Counted from the first letter of the stretch, positions 32,922 to 42,516 are shown. The stretch: DNA of 64,000 nucleotides from Paenibacillus profundus (GCF_021369635.1 NZ_JAJNBZ010000017.1:1-64000); one strand, 5' to 3'. The notes: generated by a model from the sequence alone, not told the origin. Numbers and translations are program-made.

Positions 32922-33329
32922 CTATTTCTGCTTCAATAACTGCGCCTTGCGGCGGCTCATCAGCGCCAGGCGGCGCTTCAACTGAGATTCCCACTGCGTA
33001 TCGTTCCACTGCTTCGCCAGAGCCAGCAGGTCCAGCGCATTGTCAATCTGGTTCTTCACCAGTTCGAGCGGATCATCATTCTCATGATTGATGCAGTTCT
33101 CGAACAGTCGACCGTCTTCCGAAGTGACGTAATCACGGAAATCGACCTCTTCCGCACCGTCACTTTGTGCATATTCCGCCAGTATTTCATACTCATTTTC
33201 CACTAAAAAATGCACTTCAATGCGATGACATACTGGGCAAAGCAACAGGGGAACATTATGAATCCGAGTCCGATAATGCTGCAGCGTACCATAGGTCCCA
33301 ATCATGCTTGCTCCACAACAAAAGCTCAT
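32922..33329 (-). CDS. Unknown protein with a CxxC-type metal site
   Basis: A 135-residue protein from ATG 33329 (GGAGGG before it; the longer frame is rejected), starting MSFCCGASMIGTYGT. Two Cys near the start (FCCG) and two more (LLLCPVCHRIE) look like a YgiT-type zinc ribbon. An acidic centre and a basic C-terminal helix (LKRRLALMSRRKAQLLKQK) follow. No specific function. It stands alone between a kinase gene and a small gene in the other direction. Confidence 0.75.
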   Translation of the reverse strand: MSFCCGASMIGTYGTLQHYRTRIHNVPLLLCPVCHRIEVHFLVENEYEILAEYAQSDGAEEVDFRDYVTSEDGRLFENCINHENDDPLELVKNQIDNALDLLALAKQWNDTQWESQLKRRLALMSRRKAQLLKQK

Positions 33330-33514
33330 GTTCTCCCTCCTCGCATGGATCCATTGAAGACTAGATTGTTGTAGCTTATTCGCCGCTATCCCGCTCAATT
33401 CCTTTTTTTTACTACAACTTCCTTCTAATGACCTATTTCAAGTCCGTGTTCACGTATATCGTCAAGCTGTAACGCATATAGATGTGGAACAATCTCTGAA
33501 ATGGGGGCTTGCGT

Positions 33515-33739
33515 ATGAAACCGAATGTGCTGTTTGTGTCCTCTAAGCAAATTCACTATTTACGCTACGACGAAGTGAATCATGAATTGGTTGTACACTA
33601 TGCTACCGGGGAAACGGCGGCCTATCCGTCGGTATCCGAAAGCTGGTATGAGCGATTGCTTCATTCGGAGAACCGGTATGACGAATTCATGCGTCTGACG
33701 GAAAGCGTAATGAAGAAACCTGCGGAGAAACATTGTTGA
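33515..33739 (+). CDS. Small KTSC-like domain protein
   Basis: A 74-residue protein from ATG 33515 (in-frame TTG at 33509 possible). The pattern QIHYLRYDEVNHELVVHYATGETAAYPSVSESWYERLLHSEN resembles the KTSC domain ('I..igYd....LeV.F..G..Y.Y..Vp...y..ll.a.S'). Its function is unknown; the fold occurs alone or fused to synthetases and nucleases. GGGGGCT lies before it. Confidence 0.6.
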   Translation: MKPNVLFVSSKQIHYLRYDEVNHELVVHYATGETAAYPSVSESWYERLLHSENRYDEFMRLTESVMKKPAEKHC

Positions 33740-33892
33740 TTAAGCCGCTGCAGCTGCTTTGACCCCAATGTTTTTGCGCTTGTTTTCATAGGTTCTCACA
33801 ACGCTTTTCAAATATTCACAAAACGATCTGACATGAAACCGGACCGGACCGGATATATATGAACCCATGTTATCGAAAGGGGGAGAACTCTC

Positions 33893-34423
33893 ATCCGCTC
33901 ACCTATCAAGGACAAATGGTCTTCGCGCCAGCATCATTCAGTTATGCATCTTATGGTCAAAGATCCATGCACCTTATTTGCGTACTGGGACATATCCGAG
34001 CGTAAACGTGCAGCCACAGAACGACACTACCGCATGAGTTGGTATGAATTCACCAAGAGAATTCGAATATATGCCGTGACGGACCAACGAGAGCTGCTGT
34101 CCAGTTCGGTCCAATATCTCGATGTGAATCTAGATCATCTAGAACGTGATGGGGATTCCATCTATATTCATTCCATCGAGCCGGGCCAATCTTATATAGC
34201 AGATTACGGTATTCTTAACTCATCATTGCAATTTATACCAATCGCACGCTCAGCAGCCGTTCGCACTCCCCATAATCTCTCGTCAGCATCCACCGATTCG
34301 GAACAGACGCCAACACGCATCGTTTCGCTGTCATCTCAAGCTCCGTCGTCCGACTCGTCCTCACCCTTTGAACAATTCTCAACCTACACGCTATATCCGA
34401 ATCGAGAAGGAGTCCGTGAATGA
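33893..34423 (+). CDS. DUF4912-family protein
   Basis: The reading frame ends at 34423. Its first standard start is ATG 33944, but the site AAAGGGGGAG (33877-33886) lies 57 bases before that and only six before the in-frame ATC at 33893. With ATC it is 176 residues; with ATG 33944 it is 159. The core HLMVKDPCTLFAYWDISERKR, the TYxLxV-like IRIYAVTDQREL and IEPGQSYIADYGIL match DUF4912, a small family found beside alpha-glucan and GT genes in Firmicutes. A Ser-rich tail follows. It overlaps the GH57-GT4 gene as ATGA. Confidence 0.8.
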   Translation: MRSPIKDKWSSRQHHSVMHLMVKDPCTLFAYWDISERKRAATERHYRMSWYEFTKRIRIYAVTDQRELLSSSVQYLDVNLDHLERDGDSIYIHSIEPGQSYIADYGILNSSLQFIPIARSAAVRTPHNLSSASTDSEQTPTRIVSLSSQAPSSDSSSPFEQFSTYTLYPNREGVRE

Positions 34424-37332
34424 AGGGAACTATACTGTATCCGTCAGATGCGCCAATGCAGAATCAGGGACAGATTGCCCTTATCCTGCATGCGCATTTG
34501 CCTTATGTGCGTCACCCGCATCGACCGAATTCGTTGGAAGAACGTTGGTTCTTCGAAGCAATGATGGAGACGTACCTGCCTCTTATTGACGTGTTTCGCC
34601 GACTTGAACAAGATAACGTTCCGTTCCGCATTACGATGACGCTATCGCCCACGCTCCTGTCGATGATGGAGGATAAGCTTATGCAGTCCCGATTTGAAGA
34701 GCATCTGAAGACATCCATCCGGCTCGCGCGTTCGGAGACGAAGCGACTTCGCACGAACAACGAGCTGCAGAACGTTGCCGCCTTATATCTTGAGCGTTGG
34801 CTCAAATGGTTGCATATGTATCGTCAATGTGGGGGCCGCGTCATCGAGTGGTTCCGTCATTTTGACCAGAAGGGATGGCTGGAATGCATCACCTGCGCCG
34901 CCACCCACGCCTTTCTTCCACTCATCAAGCATCCGGTGATGGCCCACGCTCAGATTGAGATCGGAGCACGTGAACACGAGCGGCTGTTGGGACAACGGCC
35001 AGAAGGCATATGGCTGCCGGAATGCGCCTATTCCCCCGAGCTGTCGCCGCTCCTGCAAGCAAGTGGAATCCGGTATTTCATGGTCGATCATCATGGATTA
35101 CTGACAGCACAGCCCCAGCCGCACCGACTTCAATATGCGCCTGCCATGACCGAAGACGGTGTGTTCGCCTTTGCCCGGGACCCGGAGTCGTCCCATCAAG
35201 TCTGGAGCAGCTATGAAGGCTACCCCGGAGATTGCGATTACCGGGAATATTACCGCGACATCGGCTTTGATTTGGGCTGGAATGACGAAGCGGAATGGAA
35301 TTATATCCGCCCCTATATATTGGAGGATGGAGCAAGGCTTAACACGGGAATGAAATACTACCGCATTACAGGAGCGGGCTCGGACAAAACTCCCTACCGT
35401 TTGGATTGGGCTCTGCACAAGGTGCGGGAACACGCCAAGCATTTCTTGGACAGCCGCGAGCGTCAGCTGGTTCAAGCGCAGTCATGGATGGATCGGGCGC
35501 CTCTCGTCGTCTGCCCTTATGACGCAGAATTGTTCGGCCATTGGTGGTTTGAAGGGCCGCTGTGGGTGGAAGCCTTGTTCCGCGAGCAGCACGCCCGCGG
35601 GGAACAGCATGAGCAGCGGACGAAGTTCGTCGCGCCAAGCGACTATATTGCAGCCTACCCGGACAGCGAGCAGACGGATCTGACCTTCAGCAGCTGGGGG
35701 CGCGGCGGATACGCCGACGTATGGCTGCAAGAGCGCAACGACTGGATATATAAGCATCTTCATCATGCGGAAGATCGTCTGCTGCAGTATGCACAGCGGC
35801 TGCGGGACAGCTGGGGGTTCAGACCCGTGCAGGAACGCATCATGAATATGGCGTTGAAGGAATGGATGCTGGCTGCCAGCAGTGACTGGGCTTTCATCCT
35901 GGATGCCGGCACGGTGACGGAATATGCCGCCGAACGGACCCGACAGCATCTTGGGCGCTGTCATTTGCTGTTGGATATGCTTGAGCAAGGGGTGTATGAC
36001 CTGATTCAGCTAGAGAAGATGGAGGCGGAATATCCATGCTTCAAGACAGCCGATTATCGCCTTCTGCTTCCGGATTCCAGCTCGCCGAGAAGGACAGATA
36101 TGCCGTTCTACACCGTTCTCCAGCCGCTTCCTCCCCCCCCTTCCACAAGTCCCAAGGCGAAAGTCACCCTCATGCTGGCGTGGGAATTCCCGCCTCTCAT
36201 CGTAGGTGGCTTATCCCGGGCTGTGTACGATCTGTCCCGCCATTTGGCGGAGAAGCAGTGCGAGGTGCATGTGGTCACGCGTGAAGTCCCGGACGCTCCA
36301 TCCTATGAGTTGATGAACGGCGTGCACGTGCATCGCGTTGCCCTTATACATTCAGTCACCCCTATAGACTTTATGGATTGGGTATTCCAAATGAATGCGG
36401 CCATGTCTGACGGAGTAGATGCGCTGGTGAGCAGGGGGTTAACCTTCGACTTCCTTCATGCCCACGATTGGCTCGTCTATCCTGCTGCCCAAGACATAAA
36501 GAGCACATTCGGCTGTCCGCTCATCGTGACCATTCACGCGACCGAACACGGGCGCAACCACGGCCGAATTCAAGGTGAGCTGCCACAGCGCATTCATCAG
36601 ATGGAATATCAGCTTACGGAAGAAGCAGAGCATGTCATCGTGTGCAGTCATTCTATGGTGCAGGAGGTCGAGCAGATCTTCTCTTTGCCGCGCCGCAAAA
36701 TAACGATGATTCCAAATGGTGTCGAAATTGGAGCGGAGTCTGCTGCGATACAAAACTTATCCGGAGCAGCCGTTCCCGCATCCGGGCCCCCGCTTCTGTT
36801 CTATGTCGGACGGCTCGTATTTGAAAAAGGCATACACGTGCTCATTGAAGCAATGCCCCGCATTTTGCAGTCCGTACCGGATGCCAAGCTTATTATCGCA
36901 GGTACCGGTCCGATGAAGCAGGAGCTAGAAGGCCAAGTTCAAGCTATGAGCTTGGGGGAGCAGGTTCATTTTGCCGGATTCGTTCAAGACGACACGAGAG
37001 ATGCGCTAATTCAATCCGCCCGCGTCTGCGTCTTTCCGAGTCTGTATGAACCGTTCGGCATCGTTGCGTTGGAAGCCATGCGCTTCGGCACGCCGGTTGT
37101 CGTATCCGACACAGGCGGATTGGCAGAAATCGTGGACCATGGCGTTGATGGTTATAAAGCACTGCCAGGACATATTGAATCCCTCGCTTGGCATGTGACC
37201 GACATGCTCTTGCATCCAGAGCTCGCGGCGGAGATGGCTGCCACAGCGCTATACAAGGTGCGCACGCAATACGATTGGAACACAATAGCCGTGTCTACGA
37301 GACAAGTATATGAAGGAGTGATCGCCCGATGA
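34420..37332 (+). CDS. Fused GH57 branching enzyme and GT4 glycosyltransferase
   Basis: A 970-residue fusion. Residues 15-530 are a GH57/DUF1957 1,4-alpha-glucan branching domain: HAHLPYVRHP at the start, nucleophile E201 (IWLPECAYSPEL), acid D368 (CPYDAELFGHWWFEGPLW) and a helical C-domain (WGFRPVQERIMNMALKEWMLAASSDW). Residues 590-970 are a GT-B GT4 domain (MLAWEFPPLIVGGLSRAVYDL, IVTIHATEHGRNHG, FYVGRLVFEKGIHVL, E877-x7-E885 in FPSLYEPFGIVALEAMRFG). GT4 is like glycogen-synthase relatives. The two activities would build and branch an alpha-glucan. Both genes beside it overlap by four bases. Confidence 0.9.
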   Translation: MKGTILYPSDAPMQNQGQIALILHAHLPYVRHPHRPNSLEERWFFEAMMETYLPLIDVFRRLEQDNVPFRITMTLSPTLLSMMEDKLMQSRFEEHLKTSIRLARSETKRLRTNNELQNVAALYLERWLKWLHMYRQCGGRVIEWFRHFDQKGWLECITCAATHAFLPLIKHPVMAHAQIEIGAREHERLLGQRPEGIWLPECAYSPELSPLLQASGIRYFMVDHHGLLTAQPQPHRLQYAPAMTEDGVFAFARDPESSHQVWSSYEGYPGDCDYREYYRDIGFDLGWNDEAEWNYIRPYILEDGARLNTGMKYYRITGAGSDKTPYRLDWALHKVREHAKHFLDSRERQLVQAQSWMDRAPLVVCPYDAELFGHWWFEGPLWVEALFREQHARGEQHEQRTKFVAPSDYIAAYPDSEQTDLTFSSWGRGGYADVWLQERNDWIYKHLHHAEDRLLQYAQRLRDSWGFRPVQERIMNMALKEWMLAASSDWAFILDAGTVTEYAAERTRQHLGRCHLLLDMLEQGVYDLIQLEKMEAEYPCFKTADYRLLLPDSSSPRRTDMPFYTVLQPLPPPPSTSPKAKVTLMLAWEFPPLIVGGLSRAVYDLSRHLAEKQCEVHVVTREVPDAPSYELMNGVHVHRVALIHSVTPIDFMDWVFQMNAAMSDGVDALVSRGLTFDFLHAHDWLVYPAAQDIKSTFGCPLIVTIHATEHGRNHGRIQGELPQRIHQMEYQLTEEAEHVIVCSHSMVQEVEQIFSLPRRKITMIPNGVEIGAESAAIQNLSGAAVPASGPPLLFYVGRLVFEKGIHVLIEAMPRILQSVPDAKLIIAGTGPMKQELEGQVQAMSLGEQVHFAGFVQDDTRDALIQSARVCVFPSLYEPFGIVALEAMRFGTPVVVSDTGGLAEIVDHGVDGYKALPGHIESLAWHVTDMLLHPELAAEMAATALYKVRTQYDWNTIAVSTRQVYEGVIAR

Positions 37333-39761
37333 AAGCCGTCATCATGGCTGGTGGAAAAGGAACACGTCTGCGGCCGCTTACGCTAAAGACACCGAAACCT
37401 ATGGTACCGTTATTGAATCGCCCTTGTATGGAATACATTATCGAGCTGTTGAAACGGTACGATATTCACCAGATCGCGGTCACGGTTCAATACTTGCCTG
37501 ATGTCATTCGCAACTATTTCGGAGACGGGTCTGACTTCGGCGTGCAGCTTCAGTATTTTGAGGAGGGCACTCCGCTCGGGACAGCCGGAAGCATCAAGAA
37601 CGCCTCCTCCTTCCTAGACGAGACCTTCATCGTAATTAGCGGCGACGCCTTGACTGATTTCAATCTGCGTCAAGCCATCCAATATCATAAGCAGAAGCAT
37701 GCACTCGCCACGATGGTGCTGACGCAAGTCCATTCCCCGTTGGATTACGGCGTGGTCATGACAGATGAAGAGGGGAAAGTGACTCGTTTCCTGGAAAAGC
37801 CAAGCTGGAGCGAAGTATTCAGCGACACGGTAAATACCGGCATTTATGTACTGGAGCCTGAAATATTGTCGTGGATTCCGGAACGGGAAAGCTATGATTT
37901 CAGCCTGCAGCTCTTCCCTGCCCTGCTGCGGGAAGAGAAGCCGCTCTTCGGCTATGTAGCGAATGGATACTGGTCGGATGTCGGCAGTCTGCACCAATAT
38001 CGCCAGACGCAGTTCGATATGCTTGACCGGAAAGTCGAGGTGCGCATTCCGGCTTCCGAACCGATGCCAGGCTTATTTGTGGAGCATGGGGTGCGCCTGC
38101 CTTCGCGGATACGTCTCAGCGGACCGTCCTATATCGGAACAGGCTGCACGCTGCATCCTTCCTCCGCTGTTGGGCCTTATACGATCCTCGGTTCTGGGAA
38201 TGTGATTCATCCGTACAGCTCGCTGGAACGAACCATCGTATGGGATGGCAGCCTTATAGGCAGCCACTGTGACATCCAAGATGCGATCGTGCTGCACCGC
38301 ACGCTGATTGGCAATGATGTCCACATTCAAGAAGGAGCCGTCATCGGGCACGGCTGCGTGTTGGGAGATAAGTCTCATATTCGCTCTCAAGTCAAATTAT
38401 GGCCGGACAAAAAGATCCAACCTCACAGCACGGTTCATACTTCGTTGATATGGAGTGAAGAGGTGCCTGCCTCCCTCTTCGGCGGCAAAGGGATTGTCGG
38501 CAGACCGAATGGAGACATTACCCCCGAATTTGTCGGGAAGCTTGCAGCCGCATATGGCTCCGTTCTCCCCTCCGACGCTGCGATTGTCCTCGGTTCAGGA
38601 ATGCATTCCTTTGATACGCTATTAAAAAGCGTGTTCGCCGCCGGCCTCCGTTCGCTCGGCATCCATGTCATCGACATCGGCGTTGCCTCCATGGAGTGCA
38701 CTCGCTTTGCTGTACAGACGCTGAAGGCCGACGGTGCGGTTCACGTGCAGCTCTGCGTGGCTGGCAACGATGTGAAGAATGAACAAGTCTTTATACAATG
38801 GACGGATGCCCAAGGTATGCCGATGGCCAAGAGCCTGGAGCGCAAAGTAGAAAATGCTTATTTACAAGAGGATTTTGCAAGAGGCGCGACAGATCGGATT
38901 GGACGATGGAAAGGATATGATCATGCCATCCCGGATTATATCGAAGCGCTGCGCCGTGCGGTCGATTTCGAACTGATCCAGGATGCTTGTTTTTCCATCA
39001 TCGTACAGTCCTCGCCGTCCGAAGCTTCCACAACGGAGCGCTTCGCTTCCATGCTGGGCGGAACGAGGGTACATACCCTATCTGCGCAGCCAAATCCAGC
39101 GGCCATCATCGAGCATGTCCGCAATGTTCAGGCTCAGATAGGCGTCATGTTGAATGAAGACGGCACCTTCCAGCTCGTTACGGACGAAGGAACGATCATT
39201 CATGAAGACACGCTGCTTCCCCTCATCGTGCTCGCCTTGGCGAAGTCAAGCATCAATGCGAGCGTAGGCGTTCCTGTCAGCGCTCCGATTACGCTAGAGC
39301 AAGTCGCCGTGAAGAGCGGAATCCGCATCATCCGGACGAAAGAGCCGCTGCGCGCCCGTATGGAAGCAACGAATGGGCTGCCCTTCTCCCCGTTCGCCCA
39401 TCGTTTGTATGCGGTGAGTCTCATTTTTCAGCTTATGGCAGCCGAACAACGCTCCTTGCGCGAGCTTGTTGCAAGCATGCCGTCGATTCATGTGGCGAAG
39501 GAGCAAGTCCCTTGTGCCCTGCACGAGAAAGGCGGAATGATGCGGGAGCTGATGGAATGGGTCCGTCGGGAATCGGTTCAGGCAGAATTTCTGGATGGGG
39601 TTCGCATTCAATCGGAAGAAGGCTGGGTTCTCATTCAACCGGATCAGGATGAGCCGCTGTTTCATATTATCGCGCAGGCGGACAGCTCCATGAAGGCGCA
39701 AATTCTGGCTCATGAATTTGCGGGGAAATTAACGTATACACAACCTTTGATAAGGAAGTGA
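37329..39761 (+). CDS. Nucleotidyltransferase fused to a degenerate phosphomannomutase-like domain
   Basis: An 810-residue protein. Residues 1-235 are an NTP-transferase (MKAVIMAGGKGTRLRPLTLKTPKPMVPL, ISGDALTDFN, VSEK-like FLEKPSW, NTGIYVLEPE). Residues 255-375 are left-handed beta-helix repeats (ISGPSYIGTGC..., HIQEGAVIGHGCVLGD). Residues 385-810 align in order with the PMM/PGM fold. The catalytic loop that should read T-A-S-H-N-P reads VAGNDVKN (477-484), so the phosphoserine is missing. The family is bifunctional mannose-1-P guanylyltransferase-like; glucose-1-P may be the substrate here (inference from neighbours). Confidence 0.87.
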   Translation: MKAVIMAGGKGTRLRPLTLKTPKPMVPLLNRPCMEYIIELLKRYDIHQIAVTVQYLPDVIRNYFGDGSDFGVQLQYFEEGTPLGTAGSIKNASSFLDETFIVISGDALTDFNLRQAIQYHKQKHALATMVLTQVHSPLDYGVVMTDEEGKVTRFLEKPSWSEVFSDTVNTGIYVLEPEILSWIPERESYDFSLQLFPALLREEKPLFGYVANGYWSDVGSLHQYRQTQFDMLDRKVEVRIPASEPMPGLFVEHGVRLPSRIRLSGPSYIGTGCTLHPSSAVGPYTILGSGNVIHPYSSLERTIVWDGSLIGSHCDIQDAIVLHRTLIGNDVHIQEGAVIGHGCVLGDKSHIRSQVKLWPDKKIQPHSTVHTSLIWSEEVPASLFGGKGIVGRPNGDITPEFVGKLAAAYGSVLPSDAAIVLGSGMHSFDTLLKSVFAAGLRSLGIHVIDIGVASMECTRFAVQTLKADGAVHVQLCVAGNDVKNEQVFIQWTDAQGMPMAKSLERKVENAYLQEDFARGATDRIGRWKGYDHAIPDYIEALRRAVDFELIQDACFSIIVQSSPSEASTTERFASMLGGTRVHTLSAQPNPAAIIEHVRNVQAQIGVMLNEDGTFQLVTDEGTIIHEDTLLPLIVLALAKSSINASVGVPVSAPITLEQVAVKSGIRIIRTKEPLRARMEATNGLPFSPFAHRLYAVSLIFQLMAAEQRSLRELVASMPSIHVAKEQVPCALHEKGGMMRELMEWVRRESVQAEFLDGVRIQSEEGWVLIQPDQDEPLFHIIAQADSSMKAQILAHEFAGKLTYTQPLIRK

Positions 39762-39765
39762 TGAC

Positions 39766-41748
39766 GTGCCTAGACATCTCGTCGTAGGAAACGGAAAATT
39801 CCTAGTCAACTTGGATGAGCATACCTATATACGTGATGTCTACTTCCCTTATGTAGGCCAATTAAATCACGTAGGCGGTTACCGCTGCCGTGTCGGCGTG
39901 TGGGTCGACGGACAATTCAGTTGGTTGGATCACCCGGAATGGGACTTTCGCCTAGGTTACGTCGAAGAGTCCCTCGTTACGGACGTGACAGCCGAACATC
40001 CCCGATTAGGGCTGACGTTATATATGAATGATGCCGTCCATCAACGGGACACCATTTTTCTCAGACGAATTCGCATCGTTAACCACCATTCCTTTGCGCG
40101 TGAAGTTCGCCTGTTTTTCCATCAGGATCTGGTCATCAATGAAACAGAAGTGGGCGATACCGCGGTGTACTACCCAAATAACGGCACGCTCTTTCATTAT
40201 AAGAAGGACCGCTACTTCATGTTCAACGGCATAAGCACGTGGCAGGACGGCACACTCGAAGGCATCTATGAATATTCGACAGGCATTAAACGCTTCCACC
40301 AAGCCGAGGGCACGTGGAAGGACGCCGAGGACGGACAATTGATGGGAAATGACATTGCTCAAGGCTCTGTAGACAGTACGTTCAGCTTGCGTACCGAAGT
40401 GCCGGCTTCCGGTGAGCGAACAGCCTACTATTGGTTCAGCGCCGGAACCAGTCTGGAAGAGGTCGTGCGGCTTAATGAATATGTACGCAGCAGTCACCCC
40501 GAACACCTTATCGAGAGGGTAAGCACGTATTGGAAACGCTGGGTGAACAAACAAAGTCGCTCCTTTGCGAATCTCGAACCCGAGCTGATCCGGCTTTATA
40601 AACAAAGTCTGCTTATCGTGCGCTCTCAGACGGACGTGAACGGCGCCATCATCGCGGCGAACGATACGGATATTATGCAATACAATCGCGATCATTACAG
40701 CTACATGTGGCCGCGTGACGGCGCGCTAGTCGCTCAGGCTATGTCTGCGGCCGGCTACCATGGCATGATTGCGCCTTTCTTCCGCTTCTGTGCCGAAGCG
40801 CTGACGTCCGACGGATATTTGCTTCATAAATATAACCCGGATGGGACAGTCGGTTCGAGCTGGCACCCTTATATTCATGATGGCAAGCAGCAGCTGCCAA
40901 TTCAAGAGGATGAGACGGCACTCGTCCTGTACGCCCTGTGGCAGGATTACGAGCAGCACGGGGATATAGAAATGGCGCAATCGCTCTATCAGACGCTCAT
41001 CCGACAGGCGGCGAAGTTCCTGCTTCATTACCGTGATGCGAATCTGGGACTGCCGCTGCCAAGCTATGATTTATGGGAGGAGCGGTACGGAATATTCACG
41101 TTTACCGCCTCCGCCGTGTACGGCGGCCTTACCGCGGCTTCAAAGTTCGCTGCCTTATTCGGAGATGACGAACGGGCGCAGCGGTACAGCCAAGCTGCGG
41201 AAGAGATTCGGGCAGGCATCGTGACCCACTTATGGAACGAGGAGGGACAGCGCTTTGCACGCGGCTTATATCGGCAAGACGGCCAGTGGGCACAGGACAC
41301 GACACCGGAAAGCAGCATCTTCGGCATTTATGCCTTCGGTGTGCTGCCGGCGGACGACGTGCGTGTATTGTCCACGATGCGGTCATTAAAAGAGAAGCTC
41401 TCCATCCGAAGCAGCACGGGGGGCATCGCCCGCTACTATCGCGATTATTACTTTCAACGCTGCTCCGATATGGGCCTCGCTCCGGGCAATCCATGGATTA
41501 TATGCACTTTATGGTTCGCGAACTATGACATTGCGATGGCCTCAACGCTTGCCCAGCTGGAGCAAGCCCATGACACGCTGCGCTGGGTCGAAGCGCATAG
41601 TCTGTCGAGCGGTCTTCTGTCGGAGCAGCTTGATCCGTTTGACGGCAGTCCCGTCTCGGTCGCGCCGCTAACGTGGTCGCATGCTACTTATGTGGACACC
41701 GTGCTGAAGTACTTGGCCAAGTATGAACAGTTAAGCAATGCCCTATAG
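39766..41748 (+). CDS. GH15 glucoamylase-like hydrolase
   Basis: A 660-residue protein. The N-terminal beta-sandwich domain reads MPRHLVVGNGKFLVNLDEHTYIRDVYFPYVGQLNHV. The alpha/alpha-barrel has YMWPRDGALVAQAM, E438/E439 in YDLWEERYGIFTF (general acid region) and E620 in SSGLLSEQLDPFDG (general base). This is the GH15 prokaryotic glucoamylase/trehalase-like group. No signal peptide is seen, so it acts in the cytosol, probably trimming alpha-1,4 or 1,6 glucan ends. It starts four bases after the nucleotidyltransferase gene. Confidence 0.92.
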   Translation: MPRHLVVGNGKFLVNLDEHTYIRDVYFPYVGQLNHVGGYRCRVGVWVDGQFSWLDHPEWDFRLGYVEESLVTDVTAEHPRLGLTLYMNDAVHQRDTIFLRRIRIVNHHSFAREVRLFFHQDLVINETEVGDTAVYYPNNGTLFHYKKDRYFMFNGISTWQDGTLEGIYEYSTGIKRFHQAEGTWKDAEDGQLMGNDIAQGSVDSTFSLRTEVPASGERTAYYWFSAGTSLEEVVRLNEYVRSSHPEHLIERVSTYWKRWVNKQSRSFANLEPELIRLYKQSLLIVRSQTDVNGAIIAANDTDIMQYNRDHYSYMWPRDGALVAQAMSAAGYHGMIAPFFRFCAEALTSDGYLLHKYNPDGTVGSSWHPYIHDGKQQLPIQEDETALVLYALWQDYEQHGDIEMAQSLYQTLIRQAAKFLLHYRDANLGLPLPSYDLWEERYGIFTFTASAVYGGLTAASKFAALFGDDERAQRYSQAAEEIRAGIVTHLWNEEGQRFARGLYRQDGQWAQDTTPESSIFGIYAFGVLPADDVRVLSTMRSLKEKLSIRSSTGGIARYYRDYYFQRCSDMGLAPGNPWIICTLWFANYDIAMASTLAQLEQAHDTLRWVEAHSLSSGLLSEQLDPFDGSPVSVAPLTWSHATYVDTVLKYLAKYEQLSNAL

Positions 41749-41768
41749 TTAGCATTCAACTGATCTAC

Positions 41769-41800
41769 AAAGCCCCGACGGATAATTCCGCCGGGGCTTT
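41769..41800. terminator. Bidirectional terminator
   Basis: AAAGCCCCG...CGG pairs with CCG...CGGGGCTTT between the alpha-glucan cluster and the convergent peroxiredoxin gene. Confidence 0.92.
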
Positions 41801-41837
41801 GCTATGTTCGTGCAGATGGATGCGGCAAGCGCAATGC

Positions 41838-42386
41838 TTACTTCGCTACCAAATGTTTGTCGCCTGGTTTCCAGTTAATTGGGCACAGACCGCCGGATTG
41901 CAATGCTTGCAATACGCGGAGTGTCTCTTCAACACTGCGGCCAACGTCGTTATGGTTAACGACTTGGTATTTCACTTCGCCTTCCGGATCGATGATGAAC
42001 AGACCGCGAAGCGCTACGCCTTCCTCTTCAATCAGAACGCCATAATCACGTGCAACGTTCTTCGTAATGTCGGAAGCAAGCGGGAAGTTCAACTTGCCGA
42101 GGCCGTTGTCTTCTTTCGCTGTGTTGATCCAAGCGCGGTGGCTATGGATGGAGTCAACCGATACACCAACGATTTCAGTATCCAATTTCTTGAATTCGCC
42201 AGCCGCATCGCTCAACGCAGTAATTTCAGTCGGGCATACGAATGTGAAATCAAGCGGATAGAAGAACAGAATCAACCATTTGCCGCGATAATCGGACAAA
42301 GATGCTGCACCGAAGTTTTGTCCATCGCCATTTACTGTCTCCATGTTGAATTCTGGAGCGGGTCTGCCAACTAAACGTTCTGCCAT
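41838..42386 (-). CDS. AhpC-type 2-Cys peroxiredoxin
   Basis: A 182-residue protein with peroxidatic C51 (PLDFTFVCPTEITAL) and resolving C168 (QSGGLCPINWKPGD). The T-x2-C active site and the C-terminal Cys identify it as a typical 2-Cys Prx. It reduces peroxides in the cytosol. It is a single gene without AhpF beside it. GGAGGAATT lies before ATG. A PerR-like box and a sigma-A promoter are upstream. Confidence 0.95.
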   Translation of the reverse strand: MAERLVGRPAPEFNMETVNGDGQNFGAASLSDYRGKWLILFFYPLDFTFVCPTEITALSDAAGEFKKLDTEIVGVSVDSIHSHRAWINTAKEDNGLGKLNFPLASDITKNVARDYGVLIEEEGVALRGLFIIDPEGEVKYQVVNHNDVGRSVEETLRVLQALQSGGLCPINWKPGDKHLVAK

Positions 42387-42470
42387 GTTGAATTCCTCCT
42401 TGAACTATATCAATAATAATGATTCACGCGGGTTAATAGGCTTGTTGCTGTAGAACAACTTCCATATTGA

Positions 42471-42516
42471 ATGTTATCATTCGATAATAATGATGTCAAG
42501 ATTATAATCATTATTT
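42471..42516 (-). promoter_or_regulatory. Promoter and PerR-like box of the peroxiredoxin gene
   Basis: The minus strand has TTGACA (42494-42499), 17 bases, TAACAT (42471-42476). Directly upstream of the -35 (42502-42516) is TTATAATCATTATTT, which matches the PerR box TTATAATnATTATAA at all but two positions. Further AATAATGAT repeats lie at 42484-42492 and 42411-42420. Confidence 0.7.
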
